Assembly: GCF_003047285.1 (NCBI RefSeq)
Contig: NZ_PZYX01000007.1
Span: 62,001 to 126,000, forward strand
DNA length: 64,000 nucleotides
Source: Nocardioides allogilvus
Lineage (GTDB): Bacteria; Actinomycetota; Actinomycetes; Propionibacteriales; Nocardioidaceae
Direction of reading: 5' to 3'
Shown here: positions 16,315 to 25,781 of the stretch, piece by piece
How positions within the stretch are numbered: the first letter of the stretch is position 1
Layout of the letters: every line of letters begins with the position of its first letter
Notes under the pieces: model-generated
The model's input: only the letters and a program-made list of their open reading frames with translations
Databases searched by the model: none
What the model was told of the DNA's origin: nothing
Made by a program: the position numbers and the translations under genes

Positions 16315-16553
16315 GCCCGAAGCCTATTCAGATTTTTGAACATGTTCAACTCTACGGCGACCAGCGCGCCGAGGGCGACGAGGGCCTGGGCCACGGCCGT
16401 GGCGCCCAACGCCATCACCATCGCGCGCAACCGGAGCCGCGCGAGCACGGTCCCGACCACGAGGACGGCCAGCACGGCGGCGTACACATGATCGGGGCGC
16501 CCGCCGTCGCCGATGATCCCGAGGGCACTGATCGAGGCGATCAGGAACAGCAC
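16311..16553 (-). CDS. Small hypothetical membrane protein
   Basis: About 80 residues with two or three hydrophobic helices: VLFLIASISALGIIG, YAAVLAVLVVGTVLARL and MVMALGATAVAQALVALGAL, ending [13 protein letters not shown]. The internal phrase IIGDGGRPDHVYAAVLAV and the 'RLR.MV.AL.ATA.AQALVA' repeat resemble a family of short uncharacterised inner-membrane proteins that I recall from proteobacteria and actinobacteria. GTG 16553 is the start that avoids overlap with deoA, but the frame is open to an ATG at 16628; no Shine-Dalgarno sequence decides. The last codons are A/T-rich because they overlap the promoter of the next gene, whose ATG shares the stop (ATGA). Function is unknown. Confidence 0.55.
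   Translation of the reverse strand: MLFLIASISALGIIGDGGRPDHVYAAVLAVLVVGTVLARLRLRAMVMALGATAVAQALVALGALVAVELNMFKNLNRLRA
16315..16349 (-). promoter_or_regulatory. Leaderless promoter with 14-bp palindromic operator (TIGR01777 gene)
   Basis: TTGAACATGTTCAA (16336-16349) is a perfect 14-bp palindrome. Read on the minus strand its first half TTGAAC is a -35 box, followed by a 17-base spacer, TAGGCT as -10, and the ATG 7 bases on. The A/T content stands out from the surroundings. Confidence 0.65.
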
Positions 16554-16584
16554 CGTCGCGGCGGGAAGATCGTGCGCAGGTCGA

Positions 16585-17862
16585 TCAACCGATCCGGTCG
16601 ATGACCAGGGGCTGGGGCGTGAAGGCACCGTCTCCGATGTCGTAGCCGCCCTCGAGCGAGGCGAGCGCCCGGTCGAAGCGTTCGGGCTCGTCGGTGAGCA
16701 GCGTGAACAGCGCCTGCCCCTGCGTCACGGTGTCGCCGGGGCGGGCGTGCCACACGACGCCGGCGCCGTCCTGCACCGGGTCCTCCTTGCGGGCGCGGCC
16801 GGCGCCCAGCCGCCAGGCTGCGAGGCCGACGGCCATCGCGTCGAGGCGGGTGAGGGTGCCGCTTGCGGGCGCGTTGACGACGTGCGACTCCTTCGCGACG
16901 GGCAGTGTCGCGTCGGGGTCGCCGCCCTGGGCGCGGATCATCCTCTTCCAGGCGTCCATCGCCGAACCGTCGGCCAGCTTGTCGGCCGGGTCGACGCCGG
17001 TCACGCCGGCACCGGCGAGCATCTCGCGGGCCAGGGCGATGGTCAGCTCGACCACGTCGGCCGGGCCGCCGCCGGCCAGCACCTCGACCGACTCGGCGAC
17101 CTCGATCGCGTTGCCGGCGGTCAGGCCGAGCGGCGTGCTCATGTCGGTCAGCAGCGCGACGGTGTGCACGCCGGCGTCCTTGCCGAGCCCGACCATCGTC
17201 TCGGCCAGCTCGCGCGCCAGCGCCTCGTCCTTCATGAAGGCGCCGGTGCCGACCTTGACGTCGAGGACCAGCGCCCCTGTGCCCTCGGCGATCTTCTTGG
17301 ACATGATCGAGCTGGCGATGAGCGGGATCGCCTCGACCGTGCCGGTCACGTCGCGCAGGGCATAGAGCTTCTTGTCGGCGGGAGCGAGCCCGTCACCGGC
17401 CGCGCAGATGACAGCGCCGACCGACTCGAGCTGGGCGAACATCTCCTCGTTGGACAGCGCCGCGCGCCAGCCCGGGATCGACTCCAGCTTGTCGAGGGTG
17501 CCGCCGGTGTGGCCGAGGCCGCGCCCCGACAGCTGGGGTACGGCGACTCCGCACGCCGCCACGAGCGGCGCCAGCGGCAGGGTGATCTTGTCGCCGACCC
17601 CGCCGGTGGAGTGCTTGTCGGCGGTCGGCCGGGACAGGGTGGAGAAGTCCATCCGCTCGCCCGAGGCGATCATCGCGGCCGTCCAGCGCGCGATCTCGCG
17701 CGGCACCATGCCGTTGAGCAGGATCGCCATGGCCAGCGCGGACATCTGCTCGTCGGCGACGTCGCCACGGGTGTAGGCGTCGATCACCCAGTCGATCTGG
17801 CTGTCGCTCAGCTCGCGGCGATCGCGCTTGGCGCTGATCACCTCAACGGCGTCGTGGGTCAC
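16585..17862 (-). CDS. deoA: Thymidine phosphorylase (pyrimidine-nucleoside phosphorylase)
   Basis: A 425-residue enzyme that phosphorolyses thymidine/deoxyuridine to the base and deoxyribose-1-phosphate. The phosphate-binding signature KHSTGGVGDK (about residues 80-89) and the following SGRGLGHTGGTLDKLESIPG pyrimidine-phosphorylase signature are intact; ASSIMSKKIAEG and VKVGTGAFMK carry substrate lysines. Three domains, an alpha lobe, an alpha/beta lobe and a C-terminal barrel-sandwich (ARKEDPVQDGAGVVWHARPG), are in normal order. GTG 17862 overlaps the cdd stop by four bases (GTGA), so it is co-translated with cytidine deaminase: cytidine is deaminated to uridine and then cleaved. Confidence 0.95.
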   Translation of the reverse strand: MTHDAVEVISAKRDRRELSDSQIDWVIDAYTRGDVADEQMSALAMAILLNGMVPREIARWTAAMIASGERMDFSTLSRPTADKHSTGGVGDKITLPLAPLVAACGVAVPQLSGRGLGHTGGTLDKLESIPGWRAALSNEEMFAQLESVGAVICAAGDGLAPADKKLYALRDVTGTVEAIPLIASSIMSKKIAEGTGALVLDVKVGTGAFMKDEALARELAETMVGLGKDAGVHTVALLTDMSTPLGLTAGNAIEVAESVEVLAGGGPADVVELTIALAREMLAGAGVTGVDPADKLADGSAMDAWKRMIRAQGGDPDATLPVAKESHVVNAPASGTLTRLDAMAVGLAAWRLGAGRARKEDPVQDGAGVVWHARPGDTVTQGQALFTLLTDEPERFDRALASLEGGYDIGDGAFTPQPLVIDRIG

Positions 17863-18260
17863 GTGCGGTCCTCCAGGTCGAGGTCGAGGTCGTCGGGTCC
17901 GAAGGCCTGGGGCAGCACCTCGGCCATGGTGCGGACACCCAGGGGCGTCTCGATGAGCAGGTCCGCCCCGCCGTGCTCCCACAGCAGCTGGCGGCACCGT
18001 CCGCACGGCATGATCACCTCGGCTGCGCCGTTGACGCACACGAAGTGGGTCAGGCGGCCGCCGCCGGTGACGTGCAGCTCGGAGACCAGCCCGCACTCCG
18101 CGCAGAGCGTGGCGCCGTACGCCGCGTTCTCGACGTTGCAGCCGACGACGAGCCGGCCGTCGTCGACCAGGGCGGCCGCCCCGACGGGGAAGTGGGAGTA
18201 GGGCGCATAGGCGCGCCGCATCACGGTCGTCGCCTCGGCACGGAGCTCGTTCCAGTCCAT
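17859..18260 (-). CDS. cdd: Cytidine deaminase
   Basis: A 133-residue tetramer-type cytidine deaminase converting cytidine/deoxycytidine to uridine/deoxyuridine. The N-terminus has AYAPYSHFPVGAAAL, the substrate-binding phrase; zinc ligands are the Cys in TLCAECG (CAE motif with the proton-shuttling Glu) and the two Cys in MPCGRCRQLL. CNVENAAYG is the conserved ribose-binding block. ATG 18260 was chosen: it lies 7 bases after CATAGT, a leaderless -10 box, and gives the family length; an upstream ATG at 18317 would add 19 unrelated residues. The C-terminus is extended by an acidic tail (DDLDLDLEDRT). Confidence 0.94.
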   Translation of the reverse strand: MDWNELRAEATTVMRRAYAPYSHFPVGAAALVDDGRLVVGCNVENAAYGATLCAECGLVSELHVTGGGRLTHFVCVNGAAEVIMPCGRCRQLLWEHGGADLLIETPLGVRTMAEVLPQAFGPDDLDLDLEDRT

Positions 18261-18267
18261 CGGCCTC

Positions 18268-18273
18268 ACTATG
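18268..18273 (-). promoter_or_regulatory. Leaderless -10 box of cdd-deoA
   Basis: CATAGT on the minus strand ends 7 bases before the cdd ATG at 18260. No clear -35 box. Confidence 0.45.
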
Positions 18274-18407
18274 ACGCATCTTGCGGCGAGGAGGTCTCGA
18301 ACCGGCTTCGGATTCACTCATTGCCTTCCCACGCCGGACGACTTGCAGGCATCATTCACACCGACAAGCGGTCCCACTCCGGGGGCCGACTGATTTTGGA
18401 GGCATCT

Positions 18408-19502
18408 GTGAGGAAGACGAAGAAGGTCGTCGTCGGCGGCATCGTGGCGCTGCTGGCGTCCGCAACCCTGGCCGCTTGTGGCGACGCTCCCGAGGAGGAC
18501 AACGGCACCGGCGGCGAGGCCACCGCGAGCGACTTCCTGCCCTGCATCGTCTCCGACGCGGGTGGCTTCGACGACAAGTCGTTCAACCAGCTGGGCTTCG
18601 AGGGCGCCACGCAGGCCGCCGAGGAGCTGGGCACCAAGCTGAAGCCGGTCGAGTCCAACAGCGAGAACGACTACGGCCCCAACCTCGAGAGCCTCGTCGC
18701 CGAGGGCTGCGACACAATCGTCACGGTCGGCTTCGCACTGTCGGCCGCCACGGTCGAGTCGGCCACGGCCAACCCGGAGATCGAGTACGTCCTCATCGAC
18801 GACGCCGCGGACAACGACTTCGACGGCACCAAGGACGCCGAGAACGTCAAGCCGCTCCTCTACAACACGGCCGAGGCCGCGTTCCTGGCCGGCTACGCCG
18901 CTGCCGACTACACCAAGACCGGCGTGATCGGGACTTACGGCGGCATGGAGTTCCCGACCGTCACGATCTTCATGGACGGCTTCAAGCAGGGCGCTGACTA
19001 CTACGCCCAGGAGAACGACAAGAAGGTCAAGGTCGTCGGTTGGGACGGCAAGACCGGCTCCTTCACCGGTGGCTTCGAGGCCAACGAGGCGGCGACCAGC
19101 ACGGCTCGCCGCATCATCGAGCAGGACGCCGACGTGATCCTGCCGGTCGGTGGCCCGATCTACCAGGGTGCGCTCACCGCGATCGCCGACTCCGGCAAGG
19201 ACGTCGCGATGATCGGCGTCGACGCCGACGTCTACGAGACCGACCCGAACACCCAGGACGTCATCCTCACCTCGATCCTGAAGAACATGAAGGTCTCGAC
19301 CTACGAAGCCGTCCTGGAGGCGGGCGAGGGCGACCTCGACTTCGAGTCCTACGTCGGCACGCTCGAGAACGACGGTGTCGGCCTCGCGCCGTTCCACAAC
19401 TTCGAGAGCAAGGTGTCCGAGTCCCTGGCCGCCGACCTCGAAGAGGTCAAGGCCGGCATCATCGACGGCTCCATCGAGGTCACCTCCTACCTGGCTCCCT
19501 GA
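18408..19502 (+). CDS. BMP-family nucleoside-binding lipoprotein of an ABC importer
   Basis: A 364-residue lipoprotein. The start VRKTKKVVVGGIVALLASAT and the lipobox LAAC (Cys near residue 24) give a lipoprotein signal; a threonine/glycine-rich linker follows. The mature part is a basic membrane protein (Med/BmpA) domain: SDAGGFDDKSFNQLGFEGA, EYVLIDDAADNDFDG, AAFLAGYAAADYTKTGVIG and VILPVGGPIYQGAL, blocks known from nucleoside-binding PnrA/BmpA-like proteins. GTG 18408 has GGAGG five bases upstream. A 14-bp hairpin after the stop separates it from the ATPase and permease genes. Together with the adjacent cdd, deoA and add this supports nucleoside uptake; the exact ligand is inferred. Confidence 0.93.
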   Translation: MRKTKKVVVGGIVALLASATLAACGDAPEEDNGTGGEATASDFLPCIVSDAGGFDDKSFNQLGFEGATQAAEELGTKLKPVESNSENDYGPNLESLVAEGCDTIVTVGFALSAATVESATANPEIEYVLIDDAADNDFDGTKDAENVKPLLYNTAEAAFLAGYAAADYTKTGVIGTYGGMEFPTVTIFMDGFKQGADYYAQENDKKVKVVGWDGKTGSFTGGFEANEAATSTARRIIEQDADVILPVGGPIYQGALTAIADSGKDVAMIGVDADVYETDPNTQDVILTSILKNMKVSTYEAVLEAGEGDLDFESYVGTLENDGVGLAPFHNFESKVSESLAADLEEVKAGIIDGSIEVTSYLAP

Positions 19503-19526
19503 GTCACGTAGACGATCCCGTCCCCG

Positions 19527-19558
19527 GGGGGAGGCCGACGCTCGCGTCGGTCTCCCCC
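19527..19558 (+). terminator. Strong hairpin between the binding protein and transporter genes
   Basis: A 14-bp stem (left arm 19527-19540, right arm 19545-19558) with loop ctcg; outer pairs are five G-C. It can terminate most transcripts after the lipoprotein gene or shield its mRNA end. A TAGGAT box follows at 19574. Confidence 0.7.
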
Positions 19559-19573
19559 TCGGCACGTCGTGAA

Positions 19574-19579
19574 TAGGAT
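19574..19579 (+). promoter_or_regulatory. Possible internal -10 box before the ABC ATPase gene
   Basis: TAGGAT ends 8 bases before ATG 19588, after the hairpin; it may restart transcription of the transporter genes. No -35 box recognised. Confidence 0.4.
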
Positions 19580-19587
19580 GCGTTGCC

Positions 19588-21098
19588 ATGAAGCTTGTTC
19601 TTCGAGACATCACCAAGCGATTCGGGTCGCTGGTCGCCAACGACCGGATTTCGCTCGAGGTGTTGCCCGGCGAGGTGCACTGCCTGCTGGGTGAGAACGG
19701 CGCCGGGAAGTCCACCCTGATGAACGTCCTCTACGGCCTCTACCGGGCCGACGAGGGCGAGATCGTGCTCGACGACGTCGTGCAGCACTTCTCCGGTCCC
19801 GGCGACGCCATGGCGGCCGGCATCGGCATGGTCCACCAGCACTTCATGCTGATCCCGGTGTTCACCGTCACGGAGAACGTCATGCTCGGCAACGAGGCCA
19901 CCGGCTTCGCCGGCACCCTCGACCTCGACGCCGCCCGCGAGCGGGTCCGCGAGATCTCCAGCCGCTTCGGGTTCCACGTCGACCCCGACGCGATCGTGGA
20001 GGACCTGCCGGTCGGCGTACAACAGCGCGTCGAGATCATCAAGGCCCTGTCGCGAGACGCGGAGGTGCTGGTCTTCGACGAGCCGACCGCGGTGCTCACG
20101 CCGCAGGAGACCGACGAGCTGATGGACATCATGCGCCAGCTCAAGGAGGCCGGGAAGGCCATCGTCTTCATCACCCACAAGCTGCGTGAGGTGCGTGCGG
20201 TTGCCGACCGCATCACCGTCATCCGCCGCGGCGCGGTCGTCGGTGAGGCAGAACCCACCGCCACCAACGCCGAGCTCGCGGCCCTCATGGTCGGGCGACC
20301 GGTCGAGCTGACGGTCCACAAGGACGCACCCCAGCTCGGCGACGACGCGCTGGTGGTCCGTGACCTCCGCGTGGTCGACGCCCTCGGACAGGTCCACCTC
20401 GACGGCATCAGCTTCACGATCAAGGCGGGCGAGGTGCTCGCCGTCGCGGGTGTCCAGGGCAACGGCCAGACCCAGCTGACCGAGGCCCTGCTCGGCCTCC
20501 AGGACCACGTCGAGGGCTCGATCACGCTGGACGGCAAGGAGCTGGTCGGCCGCTCGGTGCGCAAGGTGCTCGACGCCGGCGTCGGGTTCATCCCGGAGGA
20601 CCGCCAGACCGACGGGCTGGTCGGTAGCTTCTCCATCGCCGAGAACCTCATGCTCAACCGCAGCTTCCGCTCGCCGTTCGTCCGGCGCGGTGCGCTGCGA
20701 CGAGACGCCCTCGAGACGTTCGCCGAGCAGAAGCTCCAGGACTACGACGTCCGTGCGCCCGACATCCACACCCACGCCGGCAAGCTCTCCGGTGGCAACC
20801 AGCAGAAGGTCGTCGTCGCCCGCGAGCTCTCGCGCGACCTGCGCCTGCTGGTGGCCGCCCAGCCGACGCGCGGGGTCGACGTCGGCTCCATCGAGTTCAT
20901 CCACAAGCAGGTCATCGCCACCCGCGACAGCGGGATCCCGGTGCTGGTCGTGTCGACCGAGCTCGACGAGGTCGTGGCCCTGGCCGACCGGATCATGGTG
21001 CTCTACCGCGGGCAGGTGGTGGGCATCGTGCCCGGCGACACCCCACGCGAGACACTCGGACTGATGATGACCGGCGAGCGCCCGAAGGACGTGGTCGC

Positions 21099-21102
<4 letters not shown>
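19588..21102 (+). CDS. ABC transporter ATP-binding protein, nucleoside importer (two NBDs)
   Basis: A 504-residue protein with two fused nucleotide-binding domains, the layout of sugar/nucleoside (RbsA-like) importers. The first domain has Walker A GENGAGKST (about residues 35-43), a PVGVQQRVEIIKAL signature loop and Walker B LVFDEPTAVL. The second has the degenerate loop GVQGNGQTQL in place of Walker A, the signature LSGGNQQKVVVAREL and AAQPTRGVDVG in place of Walker B, as is usual in this subfamily, so only one site is expected to be fully active. HQHFMLIPVFTVTENVMLG is the Q-loop region. It lies between the BMP lipoprotein and two permeases. Confidence 0.94.
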
Positions 21103-22303
<1,201 letters not shown>

Positions 22304-22307
<4 letters not shown>

Positions 22308-23596
22308 GTACCACGACCGCTCTCTCCCCCACGCCCCACACCGGCGGCCCCGTCGTGGGCACCGTGAAGGTGGCCAGCCGCAAGACGCTCGTGATCTTCG
22401 CCGTACTCACCGCGGGCCTGGCGCTCATCCTGGCCACCTCGGCCGAGGCCGGTGACACGACCTTCCGCCTCGCGGCCGACAGCGACTTCTTCCAGCTCCC
22501 GCAGCTGACGGTCCCCTCGCTCCCGACGGCCTGGGTGCTCGCCGCGGTCTGTGCCGTGCTCACGGCCGAGTCGCTGCGCCGCTACCTCACCAAGCGCTCC
22601 ACCCCCGGGTGGGTCGTGGTGGTCTTCGCCGTGGCGTGGATGGCCGGCTTCCTGACCTGGGCCGCCGCCGGCGGCTCGGTGCCGGTCGTGGGGCTGTTGG
22701 CCGGCTCGCTCGCGCTGGCCGTGCCGCTCGTGTTCGGCGCCCTCGGCGGCGTGCTCGGCGAGCGTGCCGGGGTCGTCAACATCGCCATCGACGGCCAGCT
22801 CCTGCTCGGGGCGTTCGCAGCGGCGATCGTGGCCTCGTCGACGGGCTCGCCCTGGGCTGGGCTCGTCGCGGCGATGCTCGCAGGCGCCCTGGTGGCGCTG
22901 GTGCTGGGCGTCTTCGCCATCACCTACCTCGTCGACCAGGTGATCGTCGGCGTCGTCCTCAACGTCCTGGTGATCGGCCTGACCAGCTTCTTGTTCAGCC
23001 AGGTGCTGGCGCCCAACGCCGCCACCCTCAACTCCCCGCCGCGCTTCCCGCGGGTGCCGATCCCGGTGCTCGGCGAGATCCCCCTGGTCGGACCGATCTT
23101 CTTCCGCCAGACCGTCGTCGTCTACCTCCTCTACATCGCGGTGGCGCTGGTGACCTTCGCCCTCTACCGCACGCGCTGGGGACTGCGGGTGCGCGCCGTC
23201 GGCGAGCACCCCAAGGCAGCCGACACGGTCGGCATCAAGGTCAACCGCACCCGCTACCGCACCATCCTGCTCGCCGGCGCGATCGCCGGCATGGGCGGCG
23301 CGTTCTACACCTTGGTCTCGGTCCCGCAGTTCAACCGCGAGATGACCGGCGGCGCCGGCTACATCGCGCTCGCCGCGGTGATCTTCGGCAAGTGGGACCC
23401 GGTCCGCGCGACCTTGGCGGCGCTGCTGTTCGGCTTCGCGTCCAACCTGCAGGGCGTGCTGGCGGTGCTCGGTTCCCCGGTCCCCAGCCAGTTCATGCTG
23501 ATGCTGCCCTACGTCATCACGATCTTCGCCGTCGCCGGCCTGGTCGGTCGCTCACGACCGCCGGCGGCCGACGGGGTGCCCTACCAGAAGGAGTAG
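22304..23596 (+). CDS. ABC transporter permease 2, nucleoside importer
   Basis: A 430-residue partner permease. It has an unusually long N-terminal part: about 25 cytosolic residues, a helix (KTLVIFAVLTAGLALILAT), an external loop and two more helices, before the family core begins at VFGALGGVLGERAGVVNIAI (about residue 146). GQLLLGAFAAA, DQVIVGVVLNVLVIGLTSF (coupling helix) and GLRVRAVGEHPKAADTVGIK match the second permease of BMP-type nucleoside importers, usually 300-320 residues. The extra 100 residues with three helices are common in actinobacterial members. It is convergent with the M20 gene, with five bases between the stops. Confidence 0.92.
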
Positions 23597-23601
23597 CGGG
23601 C

Positions 23602-24798
23602 TCAGGCCGTCAGCGCGGCGGTCGCGACCTCGGCGAGCACCCGCGCGCCGATGCCGGTCGCGCGCTCGTCGATGCGCAGGTTGCCCTGGTGGAGGTCGTA
23701 CGTCGGGCCGCCGGGCGTGCGGGTTCCGAGCCGGGCCATCGAGCCGGGGATCCGGTCGAGGTACCACCCGAAGTCCTCGCCGCCCAGGCTCTGCGTGGTG
23801 GAGACATGTCCGTGGTCGCCGAGCACTCGCTCGACCGCGCCGGCCAGGACCGCCGTCGCGTCGGCGTCGTTGACCACCGGCGGCACCCCGCGCTGGTAGG
23901 TGACCTCCGCGGACACGCCGTACGGCGCCACGATCTGTCCGACGAGGGTGCGCACGATGTGCTCGGCGTCGGCCCAGGCGACCGCGTCGAGCATCCGCAC
24001 GGTGCCGGCGAGGGTGCCCCGGCCGGGGATCACGTTGGCTGCGGCACCGGCCTGGACCATGCCCCACACGAGGCTGACGCCGGCGCGCGGGTCGAGGCGA
24101 CGGCTCAGGATCGCGGGCAGCTCGGTGATCAGCTTGCCGAGGGCGAAGGTGAGGTCCTCGGTGAGGTGGGGGCGGCTGGTGTGCCCGCCCTTGCCGCCGA
24201 GGCGGACGAACAGCGAGTCCGCGGCGCCGGTCAACGGCCCCTCGCGCAGGCCCAGCCGGCCGACGTCGAGGCTGGGGTCGCAGTGCAGCCCGAAGACCTG
24301 GTGCACGTCGTCGAGGGCGCCGGCCTGGATGAGGTGCAGCGCTCCCCCGGGCATGATCTCCTCGGCCGGCTGGAAGAGCAGCCGCACGCGACCGTGCAGC
24401 AGCCCGCTGGCCTGCACCTGGTCGAGCGCCAGCGCGGCACCCACCAGGCCGGCGGTGTGCACGTCGTGGCCGCACGCGTGCGCGACGCCGGGGACCGTGC
24501 TGACCCAGGGGTCCTTGACGAGGTCCTCGACCGGCAGCGCGTCGAGGTCGGCACGCAGCGCGACCAGCCGCTCGCCGGTCCCGAGCTCGCCGATCAGGCC
24601 GCCGCCCGGGATCGGGTGGAGCTGCCAGTCGGTGTCGGCGAGCGCCTCGATGACCTTCTGCGTCGTGCGTGACTCAGTCCACGCCAGCTCGGGGTGGGCG
24701 TGCAGGTCGCGGCGGAAGTCGATGAGCTGGTCGGCGTACTTCTCGACGACAGCAGCGATCAGCGTGGTCGGCGAGTCGCCTGCGGTGGTGTCGGACAT
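23602..24798 (-). CDS. M20 family amidohydrolase
   Basis: A 398-residue zinc aminoacylase/carboxypeptidase. The M20 core is complete: LHAHPELAWTESRTTQKVIE, VALRADLDALPV, the metal-binding HACGHDVHTAGLVGAALAL (about residues 107-125), LLFQPAEEIMPGG with the catalytic Glu pair, the dimerisation domain starting GKGGHTSRPH, and the late SLGGEDFGWYLD zinc-ligand block. It resembles AmiA1/AmiB1 of mycobacteria, which sit near the same nucleoside genes. Likely substrates are N-acyl amino acids or similar amides; the exact one is not readable. It is the last gene of the mutA-mutB-meaB run, two bases after the meaB stop. Confidence 0.92.
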   Translation of the reverse strand: MSDTTAGDSPTTLIAAVVEKYADQLIDFRRDLHAHPELAWTESRTTQKVIEALADTDWQLHPIPGGGLIGELGTGERLVALRADLDALPVEDLVKDPWVSTVPGVAHACGHDVHTAGLVGAALALDQVQASGLLHGRVRLLFQPAEEIMPGGALHLIQAGALDDVHQVFGLHCDPSLDVGRLGLREGPLTGAADSLFVRLGGKGGHTSRPHLTEDLTFALGKLITELPAILSRRLDPRAGVSLVWGMVQAGAAANVIPGRGTLAGTVRMLDAVAWADAEHIVRTLVGQIVAPYGVSAEVTYQRGVPPVVNDADATAVLAGAVERVLGDHGHVSTTQSLGGEDFGWYLDRIPGSMARLGTRTPGGPTYDLHQGNLRIDERATGIGARVLAEVATAALTA

Positions 24799-24800
24799 GA

Positions 24801-25781
24801 TCAGTCCAGCGTAGTTGAGTCGTAGGCAGCGAGGATCTTGTCGGCGGCCATCGGCGCGGTCAGCTCGCCTGCCAGCACCTCGGCGCGTACGGCGTCGCGG
24901 ACCGCCGCGACGCCCGGCGAGCGCCGCAGTCGCTGCTCGAGCTCGTCACGCACCAGCGCCCAGGTGAAGTCGAGCTGCTGGCCGGCGCGCTTGCGGGCCA
25001 GGCCCTCGGCTCCGAGGTGCTCGCGGTGGGCCTCGATGCGGGCCCAGACCTCGTCGACGCCGACGTCGTTGAGCGCCGAGCAGGTCACGACCGGGGGCGC
25101 CCACTCGCCGTGCCCGCGCACGAGGCGCAGCGCGCCGGCCAGCTCGCGGGCGGCGCCGCGGGCCTCCTGCTCGCGATCGCCGTCAGCCTTGTTGACGGTG
25201 ATCACGTCGGCGATCTCGAGGATGCCCTTCTTGATGCCCTGCAGCTGGTCCCCGGTGCGGGCCAGCGTGAGGAAGAGGAAGGTGTCGACCATGCCGGCAA
25301 CGGTGACCTCGGACTGGCCGACGCCGACGGTCTCGACGAGCACGACGTCATAGCCGGCCGCCTCGAGGACGTGCATCGCCTGCGTGGTCGCGCGGGCGAC
25401 GCCGCCGAGCGTGCCCGCGGACGGGGACGGCCGGATGAAGGCGGCGGGATCGACCGACAGGCGGGCCATCCGCGTCTTGTCACCGAGCACCGAGCCTCCG
25501 GTGCGCACCGACGACGGGTCGACCGCGAGCACCCCGACGCGATGGCCGGCAGCGGTCAGCTGCGAGCCGAGGGCCTCGATGAAGGTGGACTTCCCGACGC
25601 CCGGGACGCCGGAGATGCCGACCCGGATCGCGGTCCCGGTGTCTGGGAGCGAGGACAACAGCTCCCGCGCCAGGACCCGGTGCGCGGGCTTGGACGACTC
25701 GACGAGCGTGATCGCCCGCGAGACTGCGGCCCGGCGCCCGGCGCGGATGCCCTCGAGGAGGCTGGGGACGTCAGGCGTCAC
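24801..25781 (-). CDS. meaB: Methylmalonyl-CoA mutase-associated GTPase MeaB
   Basis: A 326-residue G3E-family GTPase that protects and loads methylmalonyl-CoA mutase with adenosylcobalamin. Walker A is [10 protein letters not shown] (about residues 59-68); [21 protein letters not shown] is the family's switch I block with the magnesium-binding region; [12 protein letters not shown] is the Walker B/switch II stretch, and TVNKADGD is the guanine-specificity motif. The N-terminal helix region and C-terminal dimerisation arm ([15 protein letters not shown]) are present. GTG 25781 overlaps the end of mutB by 11 bases. Length and order (mutA, mutB, meaB) match other actinobacteria. Confidence 0.95.
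   Translation of the reverse strand: MTPDVPSLLEGIRAGRRAAVSRAITLVESSKPAHRVLARELLSSLPDTGTAIRVGISGVPGVGKSTFIEALGSQLTAAGHRVGVLAVDPSSVRTGGSVLGDKTRMARLSVDPAAFIRPSPSAGTLGGVARATTQAMHVLEAAGYDVVLVETVGVGQSEVTVAGMVDTFLFLTLARTGDQLQGIKKGILEIADVITVNKADGDREQEARGAARELAGALRLVRGHGEWAPPVVTCSALNDVGVDEVWARIEAHREHLGAEGLARKRAGQQLDFTWALVRDELEQRLRRSPGVAAVRDAVRAEVLAGELTAPMAADKILAAYDSTTLD

Noticed and set aside
16336..16349. LexA/SOS box candidate (GAAC...GTTC)
   Set aside because: The Gram-positive SOS box has four bases between GAAC and GTTC; here there are two, and the downstream gene is not a repair gene.
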